64,000 bases of DNA from an uncultured Alphaproteobacteria bacterium (GCA_902621165.1 CACNKX010000001.1:277071-341070), one strand, 5' to 3'; counted from the stretch's first letter, positions 8,369-15,647 are shown. Made by a program: numbers and translations. The notes: a model not told the origin generated them from the sequence alone.

Positions 8369-9211
8369 TTAATTAAATATTGAGTTTTTATTACTTGGAT
8401 CTAATCTATAAGTGCTATTCCTTAAAAATTTTGTAATCTCAATAAGATTGCCAATTTCTTTTATGGTTTCAAAGGGTATTCTTTGTCCAATATGAACATC
8501 AATTTTTTTTCCCATTCTTCTTTTAAGTTCATATATCATTAAAGAATATCGAAAGACTTGCCCAATTTTATCAGCAACATGAAAAAGTTCGCTATTTTGT
8601 CCTTCAAAAAAAATTGGGAGGACAGGTGATTGAGTTTTCATTATTATTTTTGAAGTAAATTGTTTCCATTCACGATCTATTGCTTTGATTCCTTTTTTTA
8701 ATTTTGGTTTCGTTGAAACTGATCCTGATGGAAAAATGATTAGTGCCCCATTATTTCTTAAGTGTTCTTCGCATTCTTTACGTGCAGCGATATTATTTAT
8801 TAAAGCATTTCTATTTTTTGAAAAATCAAGAGGAATAATTTTATTCTTAATAAGATCTGCTCCTTGTAAAACTTTATGCGTAATAATTTTGTAATCTTGT
8901 CTAATTTTACTAATTAAAGAGCATATTGTAAGACCATCAGCTATTCCAAATGCATGGTTAGCGATTACTACAAGTTTGCCATTTTTAGGAATATTACTTT
9001 TAGAATGATAATGTGTCTGAATACGGAGACCTAATCTTTCAATTGCATCATGCCAAAAATTCTCTGGAGGTAAATTTTCTCTTAAATAATCCTCATACAA
9101 CTTACGTAACTTAATTTTACCCGTTCCCAATTCGGTTAATTGAATAATAATCTTTCCAACAGGATTAACTTCGGAGTTAGAAAAGGTAAGCGCTGGTTTA
9201 TTAATTTTCAT
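8369..9211 (-). CDS. PlsC-like acyltransferase (OlsB/hemolysin-like HX5D type)
   Basis: 280 residues with a lysophospholipid-acyltransferase core. The catalytic block is VVIANHAFGIADGL (His and Asp separated by five residues), followed by LIIFPSGSVSTKP and VLPIFFEGQNS. The HX5D spacing and the FPSG motif are those of the 'putative hemolysin'/ornithine-lipid acyltransferase type rather than classical PlsC (HX4D). It acts at the inner membrane surface. It lies just upstream of the plcP2-agt2 pair and has its own Pho-box candidate, so it likely belongs to the same lipid-remodelling programme, perhaps acylating a non-phosphorus lipid. Substrate is inference; a general 1-acylglycerol-phosphate acyltransferase is the alternative. 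Confidence 0.75.
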   Translation of the reverse strand: MKINKPALTFSNSEVNPVGKIIIQLTELGTGKIKLRKLYEDYLRENLPPENFWHDAIERLGLRIQTHYHSKSNIPKNGKLVVIANHAFGIADGLTICSLISKIRQDYKIITHKVLQGADLIKNKIIPLDFSKNRNALINNIAARKECEEHLRNNGALIIFPSGSVSTKPKLKKGIKAIDREWKQFTSKIIMKTQSPVLPIFFEGQNSELFHVADKIGQVFRYSLMIYELKRRMGKKIDVHIGQRIPFETIKEIGNLIEITKFLRNSTYRLDPSNKNSIFN

Positions 9212-9241
9212 AAAATTTACTTTAAATTCTTAATTTTATAA

Positions 9242-9259
9242 TGTTAAACAATTGTTAAA
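9242..9259 (-). promoter_or_regulatory. Candidate Pho box of the acyltransferase gene
   Basis: On the minus strand TTTAACA-ATTG-TTTAACA: two identical 7-bp half-sites with a 4-bp spacer, the cleanest direct repeat of the set. It starts 31 bp upstream of the ATG at 9211. The -10 is unclear: TATAAA lies only 2-3 bp beyond the box and TAAGAA lies 9 bp beyond. Confidence 0.55.
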
Positions 9260-9285
9260 GTACTCGAAAAAGGAGAAATAAAAAA

Positions 9286-9483
9286 TTAATCCCACTCACA
9301 ATTATTGGTAATTAGCAGGAGGAAATAATACTGTGAGTGGTAAGAAACATTTAAATTTTATTGTTTACAAATAGATTAATGGAATATTAAATTTTTATAA
9401 ATTTAATTAATTTTTAACTTCATTAATTCTCAAATAAATTTTTTAGTTCTTTCAATTTATCAAAAATTGAATCTCTTACTTCT
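9286..9483. repeat. Direct repeat copy 2, covering the arsC 3' end
   Basis: About 198 bp, homologous to 6275-6471 in the same orientation, roughly 80% identical by eye with small indels. Here the right part is the intact end of arsC (stop at 9423-9425). The left part is the arsC 3' untranslated region with the 49-nt hairpin. The two copies flank plsC-plcP2-agt2, so homologous recombination between them would excise about 3 kb. Confidence 0.85.
9292..9340 (-). other. 49-nt hairpin downstream of arsC
   Basis: CCACTCACA (9292-9300) pairs perfectly with TGTGAGTGG (9332-9340); after a 2-nt bulge ATTATT pairs with AATAAT. The loop carries AGGAGG on the plus strand and CCTCCT on the minus strand. 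On the arsC transcript it lies about 80 nt past the stop codon and is followed, after six bases, by a short U-rich stretch, so it may act as a weak terminator or 3' stabiliser. Same length and fold as 6281-6329. Confidence 0.5.
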
Positions 9484-9842
9484 CTAAATTTATCTAATTG
9501 GTTTGAACTAAAATGATCTGATGCCGGATCATCAAATGGTATTGAAAATATCTGAGCTTTGGAATTTAAAACTGGACATACCTCTTCTTTACAAAGCGTA
9601 AAAACGGTATTTAATTCATCTCTAAATTTGTTGTCTAAACTTTCAAAATCTTTTGAATAATGTTTTGATATATCAATATCGATTTCACCCATAACCTCGA
9701 TAGCATTAGGATTAACTTCTTTGGGCACTGATCCTGCACTTTGAATAATGCAATTAGGATATAATTTTTTTGCAATTCCTTCAGCCATTTGACTTCTTGC
9801 TGAATTAGCAACACACATAAAAAGAATATTTTTATTTTTCAT
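9423..9842 (-). CDS. arsC: Thioredoxin-type arsenate reductase (low-MW tyrosine-phosphatase fold)
   Basis: 139 residues. The P-loop is near the N-terminus: FMCVANSARSQMAEGIAKK, matching the CX5R(S) motif of LMW phosphatases and the ANSARSQ form of ArsC. TLCKEEVCPV in the middle supplies the two further cysteines that relay oxidation in thioredoxin-coupled ArsC, and PFDDPAS holds the catalytic Asp. It reduces arsenate, a phosphate mimic imported by phosphate carriers, to arsenite. Its presence beside phosphate uptake genes is common in P-limited oceans. It overlaps the upstream 75-aa gene by 4 bp. The 3' end was duplicated and left as a remnant at 6420-6471. Confidence 0.88.
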   Translation of the reverse strand: MKNKNILFMCVANSARSQMAEGIAKKLYPNCIIQSAGSVPKEVNPNAIEVMGEIDIDISKHYSKDFESLDNKFRDELNTVFTLCKEEVCPVLNSKAQIFSIPFDDPASDHFSSNQLDKFREVRDSIFDKLKELKNLFEN

Positions 9843-10066
9843 GTTAGCAAATAAATATATCCAAAAATAAATAGTGGGAGTTGTAAACCAAAGTTTGTGA
9901 GCAGAGCTCTATCTTTTGTCATATAACCAACAATTGACCAACCAACAGCACCTGTACCGTGAATAATTATGTTAATTGGATACGCATTTAAATTGGTTAA
10001 TAATATTCCTGATAAAATTAACGCGGTGCTAAACCACTTAATTCTATTAATTGATAAATCTGTCAT
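9839..10066 (-). CDS. Small membrane protein co-transcribed with arsC (DUF6552-like)
   Basis: 75 residues with three hydrophobic stretches (WFSTALILSGILLTNL, an INIIIHGTGAVGWSIVGY segment and LQLPLFIFGYIYLL) and a conserved-looking WSIVGY/KDRALL turn. It resembles the small uncharacterised DUF6552-type integral membrane proteins of marine alphaproteobacteria; I am not certain of the family name. It overlaps arsC by 4 bp and is first in the operon behind a Pho-box candidate. Function unknown; the coupling suggests a role in phosphate or arsenic handling. Confidence 0.7.
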   Translation of the reverse strand: MTDLSINRIKWFSTALILSGILLTNLNAYPINIIIHGTGAVGWSIVGYMTKDRALLTNFGLQLPLFIFGYIYLLT

Positions 10067-10080
10067 ATCTTCTCCTAAAT

Positions 10081-10113
10081 TCTATATATTGCGAATATTA
10101 CACTTTACTTAAA
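10081..10113 (-). promoter_or_regulatory. Candidate Pho box and -10 of the 75-aa gene-arsC operon
   Basis: On the minus strand TTTAAGT-AAAG-TGTAATA (10113-10096), 7-4-7 spacing, then nine bases, then TATAGA (10086-10081). The geometry matches the plcP2 site. The start codon is 15 bp downstream, after a GGAGAAG ribosome-binding site. Confidence 0.5.
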
Positions 10114-10122
10114 GATAAAGAT

Positions 10123-10151
10123 ATTAATCAAATTGTAACAAAAATTTAACA
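10123..10151 (+). promoter_or_regulatory. Candidate Pho box of phoU-pit, three tandem units
   Basis: Three 11-bp units: ATTAATCAAAT, TGTAACAAAAA and TTTAACATTTC. The last two form TGTAACA-AAAA-TTTAACA. It is back-to-back with the arsC-side box in the 123-bp divergent region, so PhoB could drive both directions. The -10 for phoU is not obvious (TATAAG at 10178 is about 26 bp away). Confidence 0.5.
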
Positions 10152-10189
10152 TTTCTTTCTTTTTTTTTGAAAAGTTCTATAAGCACGCC

Positions 10190-10852
10190 ATGTTTGGATT
10201 AAAAAGTGCATCATTATTTGGTGATACCAAAAAGCTTGAAAGAGAAATTGATGAGTTTGTTGATATTGTCTCTGAAGTGGGCTTAGTATTTAAATCGATA
10301 GTTCCAACTTATCTCAATCATTCCGCCAATGGTAAATTTGAGGAAATGGTTGAAAAAGTTAAAGAAATGGAAAGTAAGGCCGACAAAATTACAAAAGATG
10401 TTGAGCATACTCTTTATGAAGAAACACTAATCCCAGATGCAAGAAGTGATGTGTTACGACTTCTAGAACACATCGACGAATTAATTGGAATGTACCAAGG
10501 AAATTGCTATCACTTCTCTATTCAAAAACCTAATTTTCCAAAAGAATTTCATGAAGATCTTATTGAGTTAACAGATACTGTTGTAAATTGTGTTGAGTCA
10601 CTTTGTTTGACTGTCCGATCATTTTTTAGAGATATTAAATCTGTTAGAGATAATGCTCATAAAGTAACTTTTTATGAAAAAGAATCTGATATAAAATTTA
10701 GTGCACTTGCAAGAAGAATTTTTGATTCTGAATTACCTCTAGATCAAAAAATGCATCTTCGATATTTTGTAGAGAAGATTGATCGTATTTGTGATCAAGC
10801 AGAAGACATAGCTGACGAGGTTCAAATTTACGCTATTAAACGCTCCGTTTAA
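10190..10852 (+). CDS. PhoU-like phosphate transport regulator (DUF47/Pit accessory protein)
   Basis: 220 residues, all helical, of the DUF47/PhoU_div family: VEKVKEMESKADKITKDVEHTLYEE in the first repeat and FYEKESDIKFSALARRIF in the second, with acidic E-x3-D metal-binding patterns. This family sits directly upstream of PiT permeases and is thought to regulate them or bind metal-phosphate. Here the PiT gene starts 6 bp after the stop, a classic pair. Cytoplasmic. Not the Pst-associated PhoU proper; no pst genes are in the window. Confidence 0.9.
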   Translation: MFGLKSASLFGDTKKLEREIDEFVDIVSEVGLVFKSIVPTYLNHSANGKFEEMVEKVKEMESKADKITKDVEHTLYEETLIPDARSDVLRLLEHIDELIGMYQGNCYHFSIQKPNFPKEFHEDLIELTDTVVNCVESLCLTVRSFFRDIKSVRDNAHKVTFYEKESDIKFSALARRIFDSELPLDQKMHLRYFVEKIDRICDQAEDIADEVQIYAIKRSV

Positions 10853-10858
10853 TTTTCA

Positions 10859-11911
10859 ATGGAAATTACAATTCTAATTTTTTTATTTGGTGGTCTTTTT
10901 TTAGGTTGGTCACTTGGCGCCAATGATGCAGCAAATGTTTTTGGAACTGCTGTTGGAACACGAATGGTTAGTTTCACAAGTGCAGCAATTATTTGTAGTG
11001 TCTTTGTTATTCTAGGTGCAATTATTAGTGGAGCAGGAACAACAGAAACTTTAGGTAAGTTAGGTGCTATTAATGCATTACCTGGTGCCTTTGCAGCATG
11101 TGTGGCTGCAGGCATATCCGTTTATTTAATGACCAAAGTTGGCTTGCCTGTTTCTACAACGCAAGCGATCGTTGGAGCAATTGTTGGTTGGAATTTATAC
11201 ACGGGATCTTCGACTAATCTTCAAGTTTTAATTACTATTTTAGGAACATGGATACTCTGCCCTATCATTGCAGGAGTTATTGCAATGGGTTTATTTACTT
11301 TTACAAAAAGAGTTATACTCAATAGAAAATTACATATTCTCAGACTTGATGCCTATACAAGAACAGCTTTACTTTTAGCGGGTGCTTTTGGTGCTTATAG
11401 TTTAGGTGCAAACAATATTGCTAATGTAATGGGTGTCTTCGTACCTATATCACCGTTTACTGATGTTACTATTGGAAATTTATTCGTCTTTTCCTCAAAA
11501 GAACAACTATTTCTGCTGGGTGGTTTAGCCATAGCTGTTGGTGTTTTTACTTACTCGAAAAGAGTTATGTTTACCGTGGGTAATGATCTCTTAAAAATGA
11601 CACCAGTGGCAGCATTTATTGTTGTTATATCGCATTCTATTGTTTTATTTTTATTTGCATCCCAGGGCATAAGTGCTTTTTTACAATCTATAAATCTTCC
11701 TTCTATACCTTTGGTACCAGTATCAAGTTCCCAAGCTGTTGTTGGTGGCGTAATTGGAATTGGTCTTTTAAAAGGGGGAAAAGAGGTTCAATGGTCAATT
11801 GCAGGAAGAATTTCTTTGGGTTGGATGACGCTACCTATAATTGCAGCTTTAATTTCTTTAATTGTTTTATTTATTCTAGAAAATATTTTTAATTTAACTG
11901 TCTCTTTTTAA
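10859..11911 (+). CDS. pit: PiT-family inorganic phosphate permease
   Basis: 350 residues, about ten membrane segments, with the duplicated PiT signatures: LGWSLGANDAANVFGTAVG in the N-half and AFGAYSLGANNIANVMG in the C-half, plus GLPVSTTQAIVGAIVG and its mirror PVSSSQAVVGGVIG. It imports phosphate (as metal-phosphate) with H+ or Na+. Operon with the PhoU-like gene. A low-affinity type carrier would also bring in arsenate, matching the divergent arsC operon. Its 3' end overlaps the convergent phosphatase gene by 4 bp. Confidence 0.93.
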   Translation: MEITILIFLFGGLFLGWSLGANDAANVFGTAVGTRMVSFTSAAIICSVFVILGAIISGAGTTETLGKLGAINALPGAFAACVAAGISVYLMTKVGLPVSTTQAIVGAIVGWNLYTGSSTNLQVLITILGTWILCPIIAGVIAMGLFTFTKRVILNRKLHILRLDAYTRTALLLAGAFGAYSLGANNIANVMGVFVPISPFTDVTIGNLFVFSSKEQLFLLGGLAIAVGVFTYSKRVMFTVGNDLLKMTPVAAFIVVISHSIVLFLFASQGISAFLQSINLPSIPLVPVSSSQAVVGGVIGIGLLKGGKEVQWSIAGRISLGWMTLPIIAALISLIVLFILENIFNLTVSF

Positions 11912-12432
11912 TTAACTGCTCGATAAGAAAAAATAAAATCTTCCTGTATTTTAGATTCAATAGCTCCTTTTCTTCTTGATCGCACTAAATCAATAGCTTC
12001 TTGTTTTTCATAATTAAATTCAACAAGTAAAATAGCAGCTATAGTGCCAGCTCTTCCTTTTCCTCCACGACAATGTAAGACTATATTTTTACCATCTATC
12101 AATTCGTTCTTTAATAAAACTTTTGTTGTTTCCCATTTATATTTAAAATCTTTATCTGGTGCTCCCATGTCATAAATGGGTAAATGGTACCAATGTAATT
12201 TATGTTCATAAATATTTTTGACAAACAAAGTTTTATCACACAATTTTTCAAATTCGCTATCTTCAACAAAAGAAGTAATAGAACTACAATTATTATTTTT
12301 AAATATTTCTAATTCGTTTGCTAAAATTGTTTCTTCAAATAAACCATTAGAGTTAAGACCTGGGAAAGAAGTTAATATAATTTTTCCTGCAAATGACTTA
12401 GAGTCAATAAAATCATAATTGCTAAATTGCAT
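11908..12432 (-). CDS. Dual-specificity/tyrosine-phosphatase-like protein
   Basis: 174 residues. The catalytic loop HCRGGKGRAGTIAAILL carries the C-x5-R signature of cysteine phosphatases, and LPIYDMGAPD supplies the general-acid Asp region; the C-terminal SRRKGAIES motif is typical of cyclin-dependent-kinase-inhibitor-3-like/DSP proteins. It dephosphorylates a phosphoprotein, phosphoinositide-like lipid or small phosphate ester; which one cannot be told. It abuts the PhnZ-like gene with no gap (12432/12433), so it is probably in the same operon, putting it in phosphonate or phosphate metabolism. Confidence 0.8.
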   Translation of the reverse strand: MQFSNYDFIDSKSFAGKIILTSFPGLNSNGLFEETILANELEIFKNNNCSSITSFVEDSEFEKLCDKTLFVKNIYEHKLHWYHLPIYDMGAPDKDFKYKWETTKVLLKNELIDGKNIVLHCRGGKGRAGTIAAILLVEFNYEKQEAIDLVRSRRKGAIESKIQEDFIFSYRAVN

Positions 12433-13008
12433 TTACGCTTGTTTAGCTAAAAAAGACTCTCTTGCTTCTTCTAAATAGGGACGGAAATGTTCAACATCGG
12501 GAGTTTTTTTATCTAGAACTTTTGCTAAATCATCAAATCTCCTAAGCTCTATTGCTTCATCCATAAAAGGTTTGCTTATAAATGCATCTGCTTCTTCTTT
12601 TGTGAAAGGACCGCCTTGAACTTTTAATGAAAGTTTCGATGCTTCTGATAGGCTATCATAATAACCCTCTTCAACACTTGATAAATATCTTTTTGAGTCA
12701 ACATGTGCTCTAATTGGTAAAATAACATCCTCACCAAAATATTTTTTTAAAAAATCAGCACCTAAATTTTCATGATGACCATCTTTGCCTTCATGAATGG
12801 GATCGCCGTCCTCATAGATAAGGTGGCCAACATCATGCAGTAATGCTGCAGCAATTGTTGGTCCTGGTAATTTATTTTTTTCAGCAAGTTCAGCGCATTG
12901 GAGTGCGTGCTCAAGCTGTGTCACATCCTCATTACCATATTGAATATCAGCACCTTTTGTTTTCAAAAGATCTAAGAGATAATCTACAATATTTTCTTCC
13001 ATTCTCAT
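12433..13008 (-). CDS. phnZ: PhnZ-like HD-domain mixed-valent diiron oxygenase
   Basis: 191 residues. HD-domain ligands are visible: QLEHALQCAELAE, LLHDVGHL, HHENLGADFL and RAHVDSKRYL. The C-terminal block LSEASKLSLKVQGGPFTKEE is the signature of PhnZ relatives. PhnZ cleaves (R)-2-amino-1-hydroxyethylphosphonate to glycine and phosphate. The pair that in PhnZ gates the iron site, Tyr24 and Glu27, is at the same numbers here (QYGNED). The partner hydroxylase PhnY* is not in the window. TmpB-like or other C-P-cleaving members are alternatives. Divergent from phnW (88 bp). Confidence 0.82.
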   Translation of the reverse strand: MRMEENIVDYLLDLLKTKGADIQYGNEDVTQLEHALQCAELAEKNKLPGPTIAAALLHDVGHLIYEDGDPIHEGKDGHHENLGADFLKKYFGEDVILPIRAHVDSKRYLSSVEEGYYDSLSEASKLSLKVQGGPFTKEEADAFISKPFMDEAIELRRFDDLAKVLDKKTPDVEHFRPYLEEARESFLAKQA

Positions 13009-13096
13009 TTATAATTAACTTATTAGAAAATAAATTCAATTCCAACTTTAATAAGATTGATCAAATTTATAATAATATTTATTAAGTAAATATTTA

Positions 13097-14194
13097 ATGG
13101 ATAAAAAATTATTAACCCCTGGGCCTCTCACGACATCGATGTCAACAAAAGAGGCAATGCTTCATGATTGGGGTTCGAGAGATACAAAATTTATTGATCT
13201 CAATGCATCAATTAGAGATTCCCTTGTTAAATTAATAGACGGTGAAGATAAATATCAATGTGTTCCAATGCAGGGAAGTGGAACTTTTGCTGTAGAGTCG
13301 ATGGTGAGCTCTCTTACTCAAAAAGATTCTAAAATTCTGATTCTGATCAATGGTGCTTACGGACAAAGAATGAAAAAAATGTGCACATATTTAGGGAGAG
13401 ATTTTATTGAATATGAAGTTGCTGAACATGAAGTACATGACATCAATAAAATTGAAGAGTTAATTGATAGCAACAACTTAACACACGTCTTTGCTGTATA
13501 TTGTGAAACAACATCGGGTATTTTAAATCCTATTGAAGACATTGCAAAATTGGTTGAAGGGAAAAATTTATCGTTATTCATCGATGCAATGAGTGCCTTT
13601 GGTGCATTACCCTTAAGTTCTAAAACAATTACTTTTGATGCTGTAGCCGCTTCATCAAACAAATGCTTAGAAGGTGTGCCAGGTGTTGGTTTCATTCTTG
13701 TAAAAAATGAAGTTATTCAAAATGCAAAAGGCAATAGTCACTCACTAAGTCTAGACTTGTATGATCAATGGCAAGCAATGGAAAAAAATAAACAATGGCG
13801 ATTTACACCTCCAACACACGTATTAGCTGCATTCAACCAAGCTATTGAAGAACATAAAGAACAAGGCGGTGTAGAAGGAAGAGGTAAAAGATATAAAAAA
13901 AATTGTGAAATTATTTGTAATGGAATGAAAGAGTTGGGATTTGAGCAACTACTTCCTGATAATTTACAAGCACCAATTATTATTACTTTTAAACAACCTA
14001 ATGATCCTAAATTTAACTTTGACCAATTTTATAATGCTCTTAGTGAAAAAGATTTTTTAATTTATCCAGGAAAACTAACAGTGGCAGAAACTTTTAGAAT
14101 TGGGTGTATTGGTAATTTAAATGAACAAGACATGATGGATACAATAAAAGCTGTAAAAGAAGTTGTTACTGAGTTGGGACTAACATTAAACTAA
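13097..14194 (+). CDS. phnW: 2-aminoethylphosphonate:pyruvate transaminase
   Basis: 365 residues, normal PhnW length. PLP fold-type I, class V. Signatures: LLTPGPLTTSMSTKEAML at the start, HDWGSRD, CETTSGILNPI, FIDAMSAFGALPL, and the PLP lysine in SSNKCLEGVPGVGF. It converts 2-aminoethylphosphonate plus pyruvate to phosphonoacetaldehyde plus alanine. The product can go to phosphonoacetate via phnY (20431) and then to acetate and phosphate via phnA (21870), all encoded nearby on the other strand. First of a three-gene forward unit. A weak Pho-box-like repeat lies in the upstream gap. Confidence 0.93.
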   Translation: MDKKLLTPGPLTTSMSTKEAMLHDWGSRDTKFIDLNASIRDSLVKLIDGEDKYQCVPMQGSGTFAVESMVSSLTQKDSKILILINGAYGQRMKKMCTYLGRDFIEYEVAEHEVHDINKIEELIDSNNLTHVFAVYCETTSGILNPIEDIAKLVEGKNLSLFIDAMSAFGALPLSSKTITFDAVAASSNKCLEGVPGVGFILVKNEVIQNAKGNSHSLSLDLYDQWQAMEKNKQWRFTPPTHVLAAFNQAIEEHKEQGGVEGRGKRYKKNCEIICNGMKELGFEQLLPDNLQAPIIITFKQPNDPKFNFDQFYNALSEKDFLIYPGKLTVAETFRIGCIGNLNEQDMMDTIKAVKEVVTELGLTLN

Positions 14195-14201
14195 CAAAAC
14201 A

Positions 14202-14834
14202 ATGACAAAAGAAATTGAAATACCTTTAGTTAAAGCAACAAATGAAAATCTTAAAGGATATGGGTATTTAATCGATAGTTTTGAAAATAGTGATATTGAA
14301 ATTGTTACTTGGCCAAAACAAGGATGGCGTGACATAGAAGAGGGAACTGGTAATGAAGGTGGAACTACCGAAGGTTCTTTTGATACCTGGTGGCAAGGTG
14401 ACGTGCTTTATGGGCAAAATAATGCTGTTCAACATAAGAGCGATTATGAAGTAGATGGAAAATATATACTGGGTTATGCCAATAATCCTGATCAAGAATT
14501 ACAAAAAGATAAATATTCAGATCCAACAAAAATTTTTTTATGGCATGCAAATTATCATCCTGATGGAGGTCAGCTTTTCTTTCCTGAAGAAAATAAACCA
14601 TTTATTTGTCCTTTAGCCTTACCTACAGACGACATTGAACCAGAACATTTTAAAGCATTTTATTGTGACGGATCAAAAGGTTTGTATATTCATCCAAATA
14701 TTTGGCATGAAGGGGTGTTTCCAGTTACAGAAAAACAATCGTTTCAAGGAAAACAAGGTAAAGTACATGCAAGAGTTAGCATCGACTTAAAAGAGGAATT
14801 TAATAAGTATATTTATTTTAAAACTGCGATCTAA
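14202..14834 (+). CDS. Ureidoglycolate-lyase-like (AllA family) protein
   Basis: 210 residues. The start ATNENLKGYGYLIDSF and the C-terminal block LYIHPNIWHEGVFPV followed by ARVSIDLKEEF match the cupin-like AllA/ureidoglycolate lyase family, where H and W of the IHPxxWH motif line the active site. The rest (WWQGDVLYGQNNAV, LWHANYHPDGGQLF) is an insertion relative to AllA of about 160-170 residues. No other allantoin gene is nearby; it starts 7 bp after phnW and 20 bp before a phosphodiesterase. So it probably acts on a phosphonate- or amine-derived intermediate. The true reaction is unknown. Confidence 0.65.
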   Translation: MTKEIEIPLVKATNENLKGYGYLIDSFENSDIEIVTWPKQGWRDIEEGTGNEGGTTEGSFDTWWQGDVLYGQNNAVQHKSDYEVDGKYILGYANNPDQELQKDKYSDPTKIFLWHANYHPDGGQLFFPEENKPFICPLALPTDDIEPEHFKAFYCDGSKGLYIHPNIWHEGVFPVTEKQSFQGKQGKVHARVSIDLKEEFNKYIYFKTAI

Positions 14835-14854
14835 TTATAAATTTATATTTAATA

Positions 14855-15643
14855 ATGAAAATTATTCACCTTTCAGACCCTCATATTTATATTGATAAGA
14901 TTCATGGCATAGATCCTGTCAGTAAATTTAAAAAAGCATTAACTCATATAAAAAATAATCATGGTGATGCAGATTTATTTGCCATCACAGGTGATATTAC
15001 AGACTTAGGTGATAAAGATTCTTATCAGTTATTTTTAAAAATAATTGATGAAGCAGGTCTGCCGAAGAATTTAAATCCTCAACTAATTATAGGTAATCAT
15101 GATAACAGAGATGAATTTAAAATAAACTTTCCTAATATTGAAACCGATCCAAATGGATTTATTCAATACTTTAAGGATATAGATAATAAACGTTTAATTT
15201 TTATAGATACTAATCTGATTAACACTCACCAAGGACATTATTGTGAAGAGAGGCAAGAATGGTTAAATAATATTTTAAGTAAGACTAATACGGATACGTA
15301 CATCTTTATGCATCATAATCCACTGGCATTAGTAAAAGAGGAAAGTGATGGAATAGGATTACAACAAAAAAAAGAGTTTCAACAAATTTTAACTAAAAAT
15401 AATAATATAATAAAACATATTTTTTTTGGTCATCAACACATTACAAGTTCTGGCTCTTATTGTGGTATTACTTTTTCCTCCCCAAGAAGTACTTGGTCTC
15501 CTCTAATACCTAACTTTTCAAATGAATATCGTTTAGGAACGGCTAATACAGATACAAATTATAATGTTGCAATAATTCGATCTGACGCCTTAATTATTCA
15601 TACAGAGGATTTTTTAAAAACAGAAGTTAATTGGTTTAAATAA
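14855..15643 (+). CDS. GpdQ/CpdA-like metallophosphodiesterase
   Basis: 262 residues. All calcineurin-type motifs of the Icc/GpdQ branch are present: LSDPHIY, ITGDITDLGD, LIIGNHDNRDEF, FIMHHNPL and FFGHQHITSSG. Members hydrolyse glycerophosphodiesters, cyclic nucleotides or phosphonate monoesters. In this locus a glycerophosphodiesterase or phosphonate-monoester hydrolase that releases a free phosphonate is the attractive guess. Cytoplasmic, no signal peptide. Third gene of the phnW unit; its stop is 4 bp from the end of the convergent methyltransferase gene. Confidence 0.8.
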   Translation: MKIIHLSDPHIYIDKIHGIDPVSKFKKALTHIKNNHGDADLFAITGDITDLGDKDSYQLFLKIIDEAGLPKNLNPQLIIGNHDNRDEFKINFPNIETDPNGFIQYFKDIDNKRLIFIDTNLINTHQGHYCEERQEWLNNILSKTNTDTYIFMHHNPLALVKEESDGIGLQQKKEFQQILTKNNNIIKHIFFGHQHITSSGSYCGITFSSPRSTWSPLIPNFSNEYRLGTANTDTNYNVAIIRSDALIIHTEDFLKTEVNWFK

Positions 15644-15647
15644 AAAA

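Noticed and set aside
8355-8391. Possible third partial copy of the repeat between plcP2 and the acyltransferase gene
   Set aside because: About 37 bp resembles part of the 6275/9286 repeats (TTTTTACAGAAGT...), but it is short, AT-rich and overlaps the acyltransferase stop; not distinguishable from chance by eye.
9320-9375. Small peptide after AGGAGG in repeat copy 2
   Set aside because: A GTG start with 13 codons is possible, but copy 1 has GCG at the same place, so it is not conserved; the AGGAGG belongs to the hairpin loop.
10849-11115. Ala/Pro-rich reading frame opposite pit
   Set aside because: Shadow of a strongly conserved PiT gene; no ribosome-binding site and low-complexity composition.
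13047-13064. TTTAATA-AGAT-TGATCAA before phnW as a Pho box
   Set aside because: The geometry is right, but the second half-site is poor and the -10-like TATAAT is too close. Kept out of the list as chance in AT-rich DNA.
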